From positions 620,001 to 684,000 of the forward strand of contig NZ_RCSU01000002.1 of assembly GCF_003991355.1 (NCBI RefSeq): a stretch of DNA of 64,000 bases, read 5' to 3'. A program made the position numbers and the translations under genes. Below, in pieces: positions 15,063 through 24,821 of the stretch. Below the pieces are notes generated by a model, which saw nothing but the letters and a program-made list of their open reading frames with translations, had not been told where the DNA came from and did no database searches. The DNA is from Pseudoflavitalea rhizosphaerae (GTDB lineage Bacteria; Bacteroidota; Bacteroidia; Chitinophagales; Chitinophagaceae). Positions within the stretch are counted from its first letter, which is position 1. Every line of letters starts with the position of its first letter.

Positions 15063-17513
15063 ATGTTCAAAACATATCTTAGTACCGCCTTTAGAAGTCT
15101 CTGGAAGAACAAAGTGTTTACAGTCCTGAATATGCTGGGACTGGCAATCGGCATCAGTGCAGCGCTGGTGATCTACCTGATGGTGAACTGGGATTTCGGT
15201 TTTGAACGAGCCGTGCCGGACCATCAGCGTATCTATCGCGTGGTATCCAATTTCACATCGGCAGAAGATAAGTTTTATAATAGTGGAGTGAATATGCCGC
15301 TGGTTAATGCCATCCCCGGCAATATAAGTGGCATCGAAGAAGCAGCACCCTACCGCCAGCTCTCAGATATGCTCAAGGTTACTGTATTGCGCGATAACGG
15401 CAAGCGCGATGTTTACAAAAACCAGGAAGGTTTCATTTACACTTATCCATCATACTTCAAAATACTTCCATACCAGTGGGTGAGCGGAACACCCGATGCT
15501 GCACTCAATACCCCCAACCAGCTGGTTCTTACCACTGCCAGTGCGGATAAATATTTTCCCGGCATTGCCTACCACCAGCTTACCGGAAAACAACTCTACC
15601 TGGAAGATACAGTGACCGTTACCGTTAGTGGCGTGGTTAAAACACGAGAAGACAGAACAGATTTCAATTTTCCCGGCTTTGTGAGTTACAGTACGCTGGC
15701 AAAGCCCAATATGCAGCCTCACGACTGGCTGGAATGGGACAATACCACTGATGCAACACAGATACTGGTGAAACTCCCAGAAGGAACTTCCTCCGTTTCC
15801 ATTGCTGAACAGGTGACCGCGCTTTTCCGCCGGAACTTTCCCCGTGATGTGAAAAGCTCGGACGATCAGTTCTATACCCTGCAACCACTTACTGATGTGC
15901 ATTTCGATGCACGCTATCCCAATTTCAACCAGCGCATGGGCAACAAGCCAACCTTGTACGGACTCCTGGCCATTGCTGGTTTCCTGTTGCTGCTCGGTTG
16001 TATCAATTTCATAAACCTTACTACTGCGCAAAGCAGCACCAGGGCTAAAGAGATCGGAATCAGGAAAACGATGGGCAGCAGCAAAAAGCAACTGATCACT
16101 CAGTTCATGGGCGAAACCCTTTTGCTGACATTGATTGCTACCATCCTCAGTTGCATACTCACGCCCCTGGTATTGAAACTATTCTCGGATTTCATTCCTG
16201 CCGGTATCCGTTTTCCCGATACAGGCGATGCAAATATCTGGATCTTCCTGGCAGCGCTGGTACTGGTTGTAAGCTTTCTCTCCGGTATCTATCCCGCCCT
16301 GGTATTGTCGGGTTTCAGGCCCATCCAGGTGCTGAAAAATTATACAGCTACCGATAATGGACATACGAGAAGGGCCATCCTGAGAAAATCACTCACCGTT
16401 TCCCAGTTTGTAGTGGCGCAGGTATTCATCATTGCCACCCTGATGGTAGGCAAACAGGTAAAATTCGCACTCAATAAAGATATTGGCATGCGAAAGGATG
16501 CCATCGTTTTCATCCGAACGCCCTGGAACGAGCAAAACCCCATGAAAAGGGAACAGCTGGCTTCCAGGCTGCGCGCCATTCCGGAAATCGCCAATGTAGC
16601 CATCGGCGGCCACCCGCCTTCCAGCAGGAGTATCTGGACCAGCACTATCAATTTTAATGACGGACAAAATAATGTGGAAGGCAGCATCGATATCAAAGTG
16701 GGCGATTCAAACTATATCCATGTATACGGAATTCAGCTCATAGCGGGTAGGAATATACGAGAAAGCGATACGCTCAGCGAGATGCTCATCAACCAGACCT
16801 ATGCCAATATGCTGGGCTTCAAAAATCCCGAAGAAGCCATTGGCAGGAACCTGAACTGGAATGATCGGCTGATCCCCATTGCCGGCGTATTGAAAGATTT
16901 CAACCAGAAACCGCTGCACGAAGCCATCCGTCCGCTCGTGATCGGCAATGAAGGCAACAGGCTCAATACAATGCACCTGCTGCTGCATCCACAGAATGCA
17001 ACAGGCACTGCCTGGAAAAATGCTATCGCCAAAGCAGGACAGGAATTCAGATCGGTATATCCTGAACTGGAATACAAAGCAGATTTCTTTGATGAAACCC
17101 TTGCCAATGCTTACGATAATGAACAAAAAACATCCAGGCTCCTGATGTGGGCAGCCGGACTGGCAGTACTGATCAGTTGCCTGGGATTGCTGGGCCTGGT
17201 CACTTTCACCACCCTGCAACGAACCAAGGAGATCGGTGTGCGAAAAGTGCTCGGCGCTTCCGTATCGCAGATTGTGAGCCTGCTCAGCAAAGACATTATT
17301 TCCCTGGTGGCCATTGCATTGCTGATTGCCGTTCCCATCGCCTGGATCGGCCTGCACCAATGGTTACAGCAGTTTGCCTATCGCGCTGCAATAAGCTGGT
17401 GGCTCTTTGTTGTTACCGGCGCAGTAACCATCATCATTGCATTGATCACACTCAGTTTTCAAACCATCCGCGCAGCGCTTTCCGATCCTGTAAAAAGCCT
17501 GCGTGCCGAATAA
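15063..17513 (+). CDS. Double-FtsX ABC permease 2 (MacB-like)
   Basis: 816 aa, starting 19 bases after permease 1 with the shared opening 'TAFRSLWKNKVFTVLNMLGLAIGISAALVIYLM'. First FtsX domain: 'CINFINLTTAQSSTRAKEIGIRKTMGSSKKQ' (about 314-345). Second: 'ISCLGLLGLVTFTTLQRTKEIGVRKVLGAS', ending 'DPVKSLRAE'. The 'QRTKE' form and the absence of the W-x-G-K motif group it with permeases 3 and 4. Periplasmic domains are about 225 aa each. The role is inferred from the family: mechanotransmission or extrusion of periplasmic substrates rather than import. Confidence 0.9.
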   Translation: MFKTYLSTAFRSLWKNKVFTVLNMLGLAIGISAALVIYLMVNWDFGFERAVPDHQRIYRVVSNFTSAEDKFYNSGVNMPLVNAIPGNISGIEEAAPYRQLSDMLKVTVLRDNGKRDVYKNQEGFIYTYPSYFKILPYQWVSGTPDAALNTPNQLVLTTASADKYFPGIAYHQLTGKQLYLEDTVTVTVSGVVKTREDRTDFNFPGFVSYSTLAKPNMQPHDWLEWDNTTDATQILVKLPEGTSSVSIAEQVTALFRRNFPRDVKSSDDQFYTLQPLTDVHFDARYPNFNQRMGNKPTLYGLLAIAGFLLLLGCINFINLTTAQSSTRAKEIGIRKTMGSSKKQLITQFMGETLLLTLIATILSCILTPLVLKLFSDFIPAGIRFPDTGDANIWIFLAALVLVVSFLSGIYPALVLSGFRPIQVLKNYTATDNGHTRRAILRKSLTVSQFVVAQVFIIATLMVGKQVKFALNKDIGMRKDAIVFIRTPWNEQNPMKREQLASRLRAIPEIANVAIGGHPPSSRSIWTSTINFNDGQNNVEGSIDIKVGDSNYIHVYGIQLIAGRNIRESDTLSEMLINQTYANMLGFKNPEEAIGRNLNWNDRLIPIAGVLKDFNQKPLHEAIRPLVIGNEGNRLNTMHLLLHPQNATGTAWKNAIAKAGQEFRSVYPELEYKADFFDETLANAYDNEQKTSRLLMWAAGLAVLISCLGLLGLVTFTTLQRTKEIGVRKVLGASVSQIVSLLSKDIISLVAIALLIAVPIAWIGLHQWLQQFAYRAAISWWLFVVTGAVTIIIALITLSFQTIRAALSDPVKSLRAE

Positions 17514-17529
17514 CCGAAAAGTACAAGTC

Positions 17530-19953
17530 ATGATAAAGAATTACTGGAAGATCGCTGTCAGGAACGTACTCCGTTACAAGGGGTACTCCGCCATCAATGT
17601 GGCCGGGCTGGCCATTGGCATAGCAGCCTGCTTATTGCTGTTCCTCGTGATCAGGTATGAAAACTCCTACGAAAAATTCAATACCAATTATTCACGCATA
17701 TACAGGGCCGTTACAGAAGACAAAGATGCTTCCGGTCTGGATTATAATCCGGGCACTCCCTTCCCTGCCATCGCTACCCTGCGCACCCAAATGCCCGATG
17801 TAACCATCGCGGCCCTCAATGCACATTTCGGCAGCCAGTTCACCGTGATCGGCCAGTTGGAAGCAGGCACCAATATCGAAAAGAAATTCCTGGAAGACAG
17901 GGGCGCTTTCTTCATGGAACCCGAGTACTTCAAAATATTCGATGTGAAATGGCTCAGCGGCAATGCCGAAGCACTCAGGGACCCCAATATGGCTGTTCTT
18001 AGCAAATCCACTGCCACAAAGTATTTCGGCAGTTGGGAAAAAGCCAATGGACAAAACATCCGGCTTGATAATTCATATGTGCTCTCCGTAGGCGGCGTGT
18101 TTGATGATCAACCCCTGAATTCCGATATGCCGATGAGTGTGATCACCAGTTACGCTACGCTCAAAACAATCAAAGATTATGGCTGGAGCGAAGGCTGGGG
18201 AACACTCAGCAGCAATCACCAGGTGATGATCCTCCGTCCGGAGAATATGAGCGAAGCCACCTTACAGGAACGAATAGACGAATTCAACAAAAAGAGTTTC
18301 CCCCAGAATAAACGAGACGATCACAGGAAAGCAATACTGCAACCACTCAGCATGCTGCATTTTGACGACCGTATGGGCGGCAATTTCGGGGACCATGTGA
18401 CCAGCAAAGCTTCGCTGCTCACTTTGTCGTTAATTGGCATACTGATCATTGTGATGGCCTGTATCAATTTCGTGAACCTCAGCACAGCGCAGGCCATTGG
18501 CCGCTCCCGGGAAGTAGGCGTGAGAAAGGTCCTGGGCGGTAATCGCTGGCAGCTGTTCTGGCAGATGATGGGCGAAACAGCCGTGATAGTGGTGTTCTCT
18601 GTGAGCCTCGCACTCTTGCTGGCGCAACTGGCATTGCCATATTTGAAAACATTCATCAATATAGAAGAAACACCGGTATTGTTCACGGTGAACAATATGC
18701 TCTTCCTGCTAGGCATCGCCATGGCCGTAACACTGCTGGCAGGCTCCTATCCTGCGCTGGTATTGAGTGGCTTCAGACCTGCACTTGCATTGAAGAACAA
18801 GATCACATCCGCCAATGTGGGCGGCATCTCCATCCGCCGCGGACTGGTGATCACACAGTTTGCCATCTCCCAGGTACTGATCATCGGCACCATCATCGCC
18901 GTTTCGCAAATGAACTTCGTACGCAATGCAGATCTCGGGTTCAAGAAAGATGCTGTACTGGTATTGACCAGTCGCGCTGACAGCGCAGTCCTTTCACGAC
19001 AGGCAGCATTCAAGGCAGCGCTGAAAGACCTGAATGGTGTGGTGGACGTATCCCGTTGCAGCGATGCTCCTTCTTCCGATAACAACTCATCTTCCAATTT
19101 TTCATTCGATCACCGCGGGGATGATGAGCCTTTCGATATCTTCCACAAATTCGCAGATGAAGATTATTTCAAAACCTATCAGCTGGAACTGCTGGCAGGC
19201 CGCCCTTTCAGGAAAAGTGATACCATTTCCGAGTTCGTGGTGAATGAAACTTTTGTAAAGAATGTGGGCGCAAAAAGTGCTGAAGAAGTGATCGGGAAAG
19301 AGATCAGGCTGGGCCGTGGCGAATGGAAGCCCATTGTTGGCGTGGTGAAGGACTTCAAGACCAACTCGCTTCGTGAAACCATCAAGCCACTTGAAATATC
19401 TTCTATGAGCAGCAGGTACGGACAGGTGGCCGTAAAATTCAGCGGCAGTAATTTCTCCCAAACCAATAAAGCCATCAAGGATGTCTGGGAAAAATTCTAC
19501 CCTGAATATGCATACAGCAGTTTCTTCGTAGATGAGAACATTGCTGAATTCTACAGGCAGGAAGAACAACTGAGCAGGCTCTACAAGTTCTTTGCAGCGC
19601 TGGCCATTTTCATTTCCTGTTTGGGTTTGTACGGACTCGTGAGTTTCATGGCTGTTCAGAGAACAAAGGAAGTGGGCATCCGCAAAGTACTTGGCGCCAG
19701 CACCGGCAATATCGTTTACCTGTTCTCGAAAGAGTTCACCATTCTTATTACCATTGCCTTCGTGATTGCCACGCCCCTGGCCTGGCTGCTCATGAATAAC
19801 TGGTTGCAGGATTTCGTGTTCCGCGTGCATATCAGCATCGGCATATTCATTGTGGCGATAATCATTTCTCTGGGCATCGCCTGGATCACCGTTGGCTACA
19901 AAGCGGTAAAGGCCGCACTGGCCAGTCCTGTTAAAAGTTTGAGAAGCGAATAA
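17530..19953 (+). CDS. Double-FtsX ABC permease 3 (MacB-like)
   Basis: 807 aa. The ATG at 17530 was chosen because it gives 'MIKNYWKIAVRNVLRYKGYSA', matching the N-termini of the neighbours; a GTG at 17503 would overlap permease 2 by 11 bases and adds nine unconserved residues. First FtsX domain carries 'CINFVNLSTAQAIGRSREVGVRKVLGGNRWQ'; second carries 'ISCLGLYGLVSFMAVQRTKEVGIRKVLGAS' and ends 'SPVKSLRSE'. It belongs to the 'QRTKE' group with permeases 2 and 4. The gap after permease 2 is 16 bases. Confidence 0.9.
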   Translation: MIKNYWKIAVRNVLRYKGYSAINVAGLAIGIAACLLLFLVIRYENSYEKFNTNYSRIYRAVTEDKDASGLDYNPGTPFPAIATLRTQMPDVTIAALNAHFGSQFTVIGQLEAGTNIEKKFLEDRGAFFMEPEYFKIFDVKWLSGNAEALRDPNMAVLSKSTATKYFGSWEKANGQNIRLDNSYVLSVGGVFDDQPLNSDMPMSVITSYATLKTIKDYGWSEGWGTLSSNHQVMILRPENMSEATLQERIDEFNKKSFPQNKRDDHRKAILQPLSMLHFDDRMGGNFGDHVTSKASLLTLSLIGILIIVMACINFVNLSTAQAIGRSREVGVRKVLGGNRWQLFWQMMGETAVIVVFSVSLALLLAQLALPYLKTFINIEETPVLFTVNNMLFLLGIAMAVTLLAGSYPALVLSGFRPALALKNKITSANVGGISIRRGLVITQFAISQVLIIGTIIAVSQMNFVRNADLGFKKDAVLVLTSRADSAVLSRQAAFKAALKDLNGVVDVSRCSDAPSSDNNSSSNFSFDHRGDDEPFDIFHKFADEDYFKTYQLELLAGRPFRKSDTISEFVVNETFVKNVGAKSAEEVIGKEIRLGRGEWKPIVGVVKDFKTNSLRETIKPLEISSMSSRYGQVAVKFSGSNFSQTNKAIKDVWEKFYPEYAYSSFFVDENIAEFYRQEEQLSRLYKFFAALAIFISCLGLYGLVSFMAVQRTKEVGIRKVLGASTGNIVYLFSKEFTILITIAFVIATPLAWLLMNNWLQDFVFRVHISIGIFIVAIIISLGIAWITVGYKAVKAALASPVKSLRSE

Positions 19954-19987
19954 CCCATCCATAGCCATTCCCTTAAAAACAAGCATT

Positions 19988-22378
19988 ATGTTCAGAAACC
20001 TTCTTAAAACGGCTTTTCGCAACCTCTGGAGGCACAGAGCTTTTTCGTTCATCAATATCATGGGGCTCACCATCGGAATGACGGCCTGCTTCCTGATATT
20101 CCTGTTCGTGAAGTTTGAACTGAGCTATGAGGATTTCCATCCGAAGGCAGACAGGATTTATCATATATCGGCGGATATCAAAACACCAACGGAAGTGATA
20201 CACGCCGATGGACCAGCCTGGGCTGTACCACCGAACCTTAAAATGGAATTTCCCGAGGTGGAGGAGTTTGCAAGAGTGGCAAACACTTCCTCTATTGTAC
20301 GCAATGGCGATATCAAGTTCAAAGAAGACCACGTGATCATTGCTGATTCCTCCGCCTTCCGCGTCTTCGGGTGGCAACTGGTAAATGGAGACCCCAATAC
20401 AGCGCTGGCAGCCCCTTTCTCTGTTGTACTCACAGAAACAACTGCAAAAAAATATTTCGGCAATGAAGACCCGATGGGTAAGACCCTCCTGATTGGTGAT
20501 CAGGCAAGGCCCAATATTGTAACGGGTGTGATGAAAAACTTTCCGGAAAACACGCAGGTGGCTGCACATATGATCCTTAGCATGAGCTCGCTCACCGGCG
20601 AACTCAATCCGAACCTCGACAAACAATGGGGCAATTATGGAGCCGATGCCTACCTGCTGCTTAAACCCGGCACTTCCGGTGCAGCGCTGGAAAAAAAGCT
20701 CCCCGATTTCCTGAAAAGAAAGAATGGTAAGGAGATGGATGAATATAAAATGTGGGTTACACTTTTCCTGAAACCAATCCGCGATGTATACCTCTATTCA
20801 GACCGGAATGATGGCAAGAGCGGCAAGATCAACAACGTGTACATCTTTTCCATTGTTGCCATCTTCATACTGGTGATCGCCTGCATCAATTTTGTGAACC
20901 TTACCACGGCCCGCTCTACCGAACGCGCCAAAGAAGTAGGCATCCGGAAAGTGGCCGGCGCCGGCAAATACCAGCTTATCCGGCAATTCATCGGGGAATC
21001 CCTGATCATCAGCCTTATCGCTTTCGGTTTGGCATTACTGTTAACCATACTGTTACTGCCCATTTTCAATAACCTGGCAGGTAAGACCATCAGCACAGGT
21101 GTTTTTTCCAACTGGCAATATCCCGCCTGGCTGTTTGCGGCTGCCGTAGGCATCGGGCTGCTGGCCGGTTTCTATCCTGCCCTGGTGCTGGCAAGGTTCA
21201 AACCCATAGTGGTTTTGAAAGGCAGGTTCGCTACGGGGACCAAAGGCATCCTGTTGAGAAAGGGATTGGTGGTAGCCCAGTTCACCATATCCATTGCATT
21301 GATCATTGCCACACTGGTGGTGTATTTTCAAACCAACTATATGCGCAACCAGGACCTGGGCTTCAAAAAAGACCAGATGCTGGTGATCAAAACAGAAGGC
21401 ACCAAATTGCAGAAAACATTCAAGGAAGAGATCAGGAGCATTCCCGGTGTGAAGTCTGTTTCACTCGGTTCCAGCGTGCCTGGCGACGGTTGGAATGGCG
21501 CTTATTCCGAAATAGAGAATACCACAGGTGAATTCCAGGTGGCCAACCTCAACCTGATTTTTGTTGATTTCGACTATATGCCACAGTTAGAGATACAGAT
21601 GGTGGCCGGCCGGCAGTTCTCCAGGGATTTCCCTACAGATACCACCCAGGCCATGGTGGTCAACGAAGCCGCGGTAAAACAGTTCGGCTACTCCGATCCC
21701 AAACAGGCAATTGGCAAAAAGTACAAACAATGGGGCAGCGAAGGACAGATCATAGGCGTGATGAAGAACTTCAACTACAATGGTCTGCAGGAGGAGATCG
21801 AACCCCTCACTTTCCGCATGGCGGAATCTGCCAATGGCCGGTATGATCACCTTACAGTAAATGTGGCTGGCGGACAGATCCCCGGCACTATTGCCGCCAT
21901 CGAAAATAAATGGAAAGAGATGATTCCCAACCTCCCCTTCTCCTATACATTCATCGATGAAATCTTCGATCATAAATACCGCGATGAGCAACGCTTCGGC
22001 AAACTCTTCCTGAATTTTGCCGCATTGGCCATTCTCATCTCCTGCCTGGGTCTGCTGGGCCTTACCGCCTACAGCACCATGCAACGCACCAAGGAGATCG
22101 GTATCCGCAAAGTGATGGGCGCCAGTGTGAGCAATATCCTGCACCTGCTGTCGAAGGAGTTCATCTGGCTGGCGGCCATAGCCTTCCTGGTGTCTGCCCC
22201 GTTAGCCTGGTATTTCATGCACAAATGGTTACAGAATTTCGCCTACAGGATCCATATCACCTGGTATTTTTTCGCCATTGCCGGCGCAGCGGCCTTGCTG
22301 GTTGGCCTTTTCACCATCAGTTTCCAGGCAGTGAAAGCAGCCATTGCCAATCCCGTAAAAGCATTGAGAACCGAATAA
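19988..22378 (+). CDS. Double-FtsX ABC permease 4 (MacB-like)
   Basis: 796 aa, 34 bases after permease 3. It opens 'MFRNLLKTAFRNLWRHRAFS'. First FtsX domain: 'CINFVNLTTARSTERAKEVGIRKVAGAGKYQ'. Second: 'ISCLGLLGLTAYSTMQRTKEIGIRKVMGAS', ending 'NPVKALRTE'. The second periplasmic domain has 'MLVIKTEGTKLQKTFKEEIR', the small porter-like fold entry seen in this family. A 'QRTKE'-group member. Confidence 0.9.
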   Translation: MFRNLLKTAFRNLWRHRAFSFINIMGLTIGMTACFLIFLFVKFELSYEDFHPKADRIYHISADIKTPTEVIHADGPAWAVPPNLKMEFPEVEEFARVANTSSIVRNGDIKFKEDHVIIADSSAFRVFGWQLVNGDPNTALAAPFSVVLTETTAKKYFGNEDPMGKTLLIGDQARPNIVTGVMKNFPENTQVAAHMILSMSSLTGELNPNLDKQWGNYGADAYLLLKPGTSGAALEKKLPDFLKRKNGKEMDEYKMWVTLFLKPIRDVYLYSDRNDGKSGKINNVYIFSIVAIFILVIACINFVNLTTARSTERAKEVGIRKVAGAGKYQLIRQFIGESLIISLIAFGLALLLTILLLPIFNNLAGKTISTGVFSNWQYPAWLFAAAVGIGLLAGFYPALVLARFKPIVVLKGRFATGTKGILLRKGLVVAQFTISIALIIATLVVYFQTNYMRNQDLGFKKDQMLVIKTEGTKLQKTFKEEIRSIPGVKSVSLGSSVPGDGWNGAYSEIENTTGEFQVANLNLIFVDFDYMPQLEIQMVAGRQFSRDFPTDTTQAMVVNEAAVKQFGYSDPKQAIGKKYKQWGSEGQIIGVMKNFNYNGLQEEIEPLTFRMAESANGRYDHLTVNVAGGQIPGTIAAIENKWKEMIPNLPFSYTFIDEIFDHKYRDEQRFGKLFLNFAALAILISCLGLLGLTAYSTMQRTKEIGIRKVMGASVSNILHLLSKEFIWLAAIAFLVSAPLAWYFMHKWLQNFAYRIHITWYFFAIAGAAALLVGLFTISFQAVKAAIANPVKALRTE

Positions 22379-22402
22379 TACTAATTTATAAATCACCCGC
22401 AA

Positions 22403-24778
22403 ATGTTCCGCAATTACCTGATCACAACCTGGAGGTCACTGCGCAGAAGCAGGGTCACCAGTATCATCAATATCACTGGCCTTTCACTCGGAATGGCCGT
22501 AGTGATGCTTATTGCACTCTGGGTTCTGGATGAGCTTAATCACGATAAGGAACATTCGAACTTTAATACATTAGGACAGGTTTATGTAAGTCAGCAAATC
22601 AGTGGCAACAGGAACGTGATGATGGCCAATGCCTATCCTTTCGCCAATGAGCTGCGTACAAAATACCCGCAGGACTTTAAAGCTGTTGCACTGGCTTCCT
22701 GGCATATGCAAGGCCTTTTTGCTGTTGGCGATAAAAAGCTCAATAGCGACGGTATGTGGGTACAGGAAGATTTCCCTTCTATGATCACTGTGGATATGAT
22801 CAAGGGAGATATCAATGCGTTGAAAGATCCCCATGCAGTGTTGATCAACGAAAGCCTCGCCAAATCCCTGTTTGGAGATGAAGATGCATTGGGGAAACCT
22901 TTTCGAATGGGGAAAGATTTTGAAGCAGCTGTTGCAGGTGTGTATAAAGATCTTCCACGTAGCTCCAGCTTTTACAATGTAAATTTCCTGGGGAGCTGGA
23001 AAGGTTATGAGATCATGCAGCCATGGATCAAAAGTTATTCGGATCAATGGGACAATCATTCTTTCCAACTTTTTGTACAGCTCAACCAGCCCGATGCTCA
23101 CGATGCCATCAACAAAAAGATCAGTACTTTGCTGAACCCTTATTTCAAAAACCCAAACTGGAAAGAATCATTAATGATCCTGCCCATGAAGGATTGGTAC
23201 CTGCGTGGTGAATTCAAAAATGGTGAAAGAGCTGGCGGCAGGATCAGGTTTGTATGGCTATTCGGCGCCATCGGGGTTTTTGTTTTGTTACTTGCCTGCA
23301 TCAATTTCATGAACCTGGCAACAGCCAGATCAGAAAAGCGCTCCAAAGAAGTAGGCATCCGCAAAACTCTCGGCTCACAGAAAAATGAACTGATATTTCA
23401 ATTCCTGGGTGAAAGCCTTACAGTGGCGCTGATCAGTTTGGTAATAGCTTTGATACTGGTATCCCTGGCTATGCCCTGGTTCAATGAAATTGCTGCCAAA
23501 GACATACACATCCCCTGGAACAAGCCACTGTTCTGGAGCTGCATATTGGGTTTTACTGCCTTCACAGGGTTGCTCGCGGGCAGCTACCCTGCATTCTATC
23601 TTTCTGCATTCAATCCCATAAGAGTTTTTCGAGGTTCATTCAAAGCAGGAAGATTTGCAGCTTTACCAAGAAAAATATTGGTGGTGCTGCAATTCACTGT
23701 CAGTATTACACTCATCATCGGTACCATTGTTGTAAAAAGGCAAATTGATCATGCCAGGAACAGACCCGCCGGCTTCGATAATCAGCGCATGGTACAGATC
23801 AATATGAATACGGATGAACTGAGAAAACATTATGATGTGATTCGCCAGGAATTGCGCCAGGCAGGATTTGCTGACGATATGGCGACCGCCTCCTCTCCCA
23901 TCACCAGTTTATACAGCACACAGAGTGGGTATAACTGGCAGGGAAAAGACCCGGATTATATTCCTGATTTCGGCACCATCGGCATCACACACGATTATGG
24001 AAAAACAGTAAAATGGAAAATTTTACAGGGAAGGGATTTCTCAAGAAACTTTCAAGACAGTGCATCCATGATCGTGAATGAATCCGCGTTGAAAATCCTG
24101 CAATTCAAAGCCCCTATCGGAGCAACCGTAAAATGGGGAGAACGCAATTACCAGGTGGTGGGTGTAGTGCAGGATATTGTGATGACCTCTCCCTACAATC
24201 CTGTTGAACCAACCATCTATATACTCAGTTATGATTGGGCCAACAGCATGCTCGTTCGCCTGGGTGACAATAAAAGTATTCCCGAGGCTATTACCGGAAT
24301 GGAACCCATTTTCAAAAAATACAACCCTTCTGCGCCTTTTCAATACAAGTTTGTAGATGAAGTACATGGGAAGAAATTTGCTTCTGAAGAAAGAGTGGGT
24401 AAGCTATCCGGCATCTTTGCCTTGCTGGCTATCCTTATCAGTTGCCTCGGCATTTTCGGCCTTGCAACATTTGTTGCAGAACAGCGTCTAAGAGAAGTGA
24501 GCATTCGTAAGATCCTGGGTGCTTCCGTTTACAGCATCTGGCAATTATTGTCGAAAGATTTCTGTTTACTGATTTTGTTCTCGTTTGCGCTGGCAGCGCC
24601 ACTGGCCTGGTATTTCATGAACATCTGGTTACAGGATTATGAATACCGTACAACACAGCCCTGGTGGATCTTTGCGATAGCTTTTGGTGTAGCATTATTC
24701 CTCACAATTGTAACCGTGAGCACACAAGCTATCAAAGCCGCACTCGGCAATACTGTGAAGGTGCTCAAACAGGACTAG
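22403..24778 (+). CDS. Double-FtsX ABC permease 5 (MacB-like)
   Basis: 791 aa, 24 bases after permease 4. First FtsX domain 'CINFMNLATARSEKRSKEVGIRKTLGSQKNE' is close to that of permease 1. The second periplasmic domain has 'SGYNWQGKDPDY', and the last FtsX domain 'ISCLGIFGLATFVAEQRLREVSIRKILGAS'. The C-terminus 'NTVKVLKQD' departs from the 'NPVKSLRSE' ending of the others, and the gene looks a little more AT-rich. These features suggest a different history from permeases 2-4, although the fold is the same. Confidence 0.9.
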   Translation: MFRNYLITTWRSLRRSRVTSIINITGLSLGMAVVMLIALWVLDELNHDKEHSNFNTLGQVYVSQQISGNRNVMMANAYPFANELRTKYPQDFKAVALASWHMQGLFAVGDKKLNSDGMWVQEDFPSMITVDMIKGDINALKDPHAVLINESLAKSLFGDEDALGKPFRMGKDFEAAVAGVYKDLPRSSSFYNVNFLGSWKGYEIMQPWIKSYSDQWDNHSFQLFVQLNQPDAHDAINKKISTLLNPYFKNPNWKESLMILPMKDWYLRGEFKNGERAGGRIRFVWLFGAIGVFVLLLACINFMNLATARSEKRSKEVGIRKTLGSQKNELIFQFLGESLTVALISLVIALILVSLAMPWFNEIAAKDIHIPWNKPLFWSCILGFTAFTGLLAGSYPAFYLSAFNPIRVFRGSFKAGRFAALPRKILVVLQFTVSITLIIGTIVVKRQIDHARNRPAGFDNQRMVQINMNTDELRKHYDVIRQELRQAGFADDMATASSPITSLYSTQSGYNWQGKDPDYIPDFGTIGITHDYGKTVKWKILQGRDFSRNFQDSASMIVNESALKILQFKAPIGATVKWGERNYQVVGVVQDIVMTSPYNPVEPTIYILSYDWANSMLVRLGDNKSIPEAITGMEPIFKKYNPSAPFQYKFVDEVHGKKFASEERVGKLSGIFALLAILISCLGIFGLATFVAEQRLREVSIRKILGASVYSIWQLLSKDFCLLILFSFALAAPLAWYFMNIWLQDYEYRTTQPWWIFAIAFGVALFLTIVTVSTQAIKAALGNTVKVLKQD

Positions 24779-24821
24779 AATTACTAACGATCATAAATAC
24801 CTGACATCCTAATCAAAGTAT

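Noticed and set aside
19102-20073. 323-codon minus-strand frame across two permease genes
   Set aside because: It spans the end of one permease and the start of the next on the opposite strand and has no family likeness.
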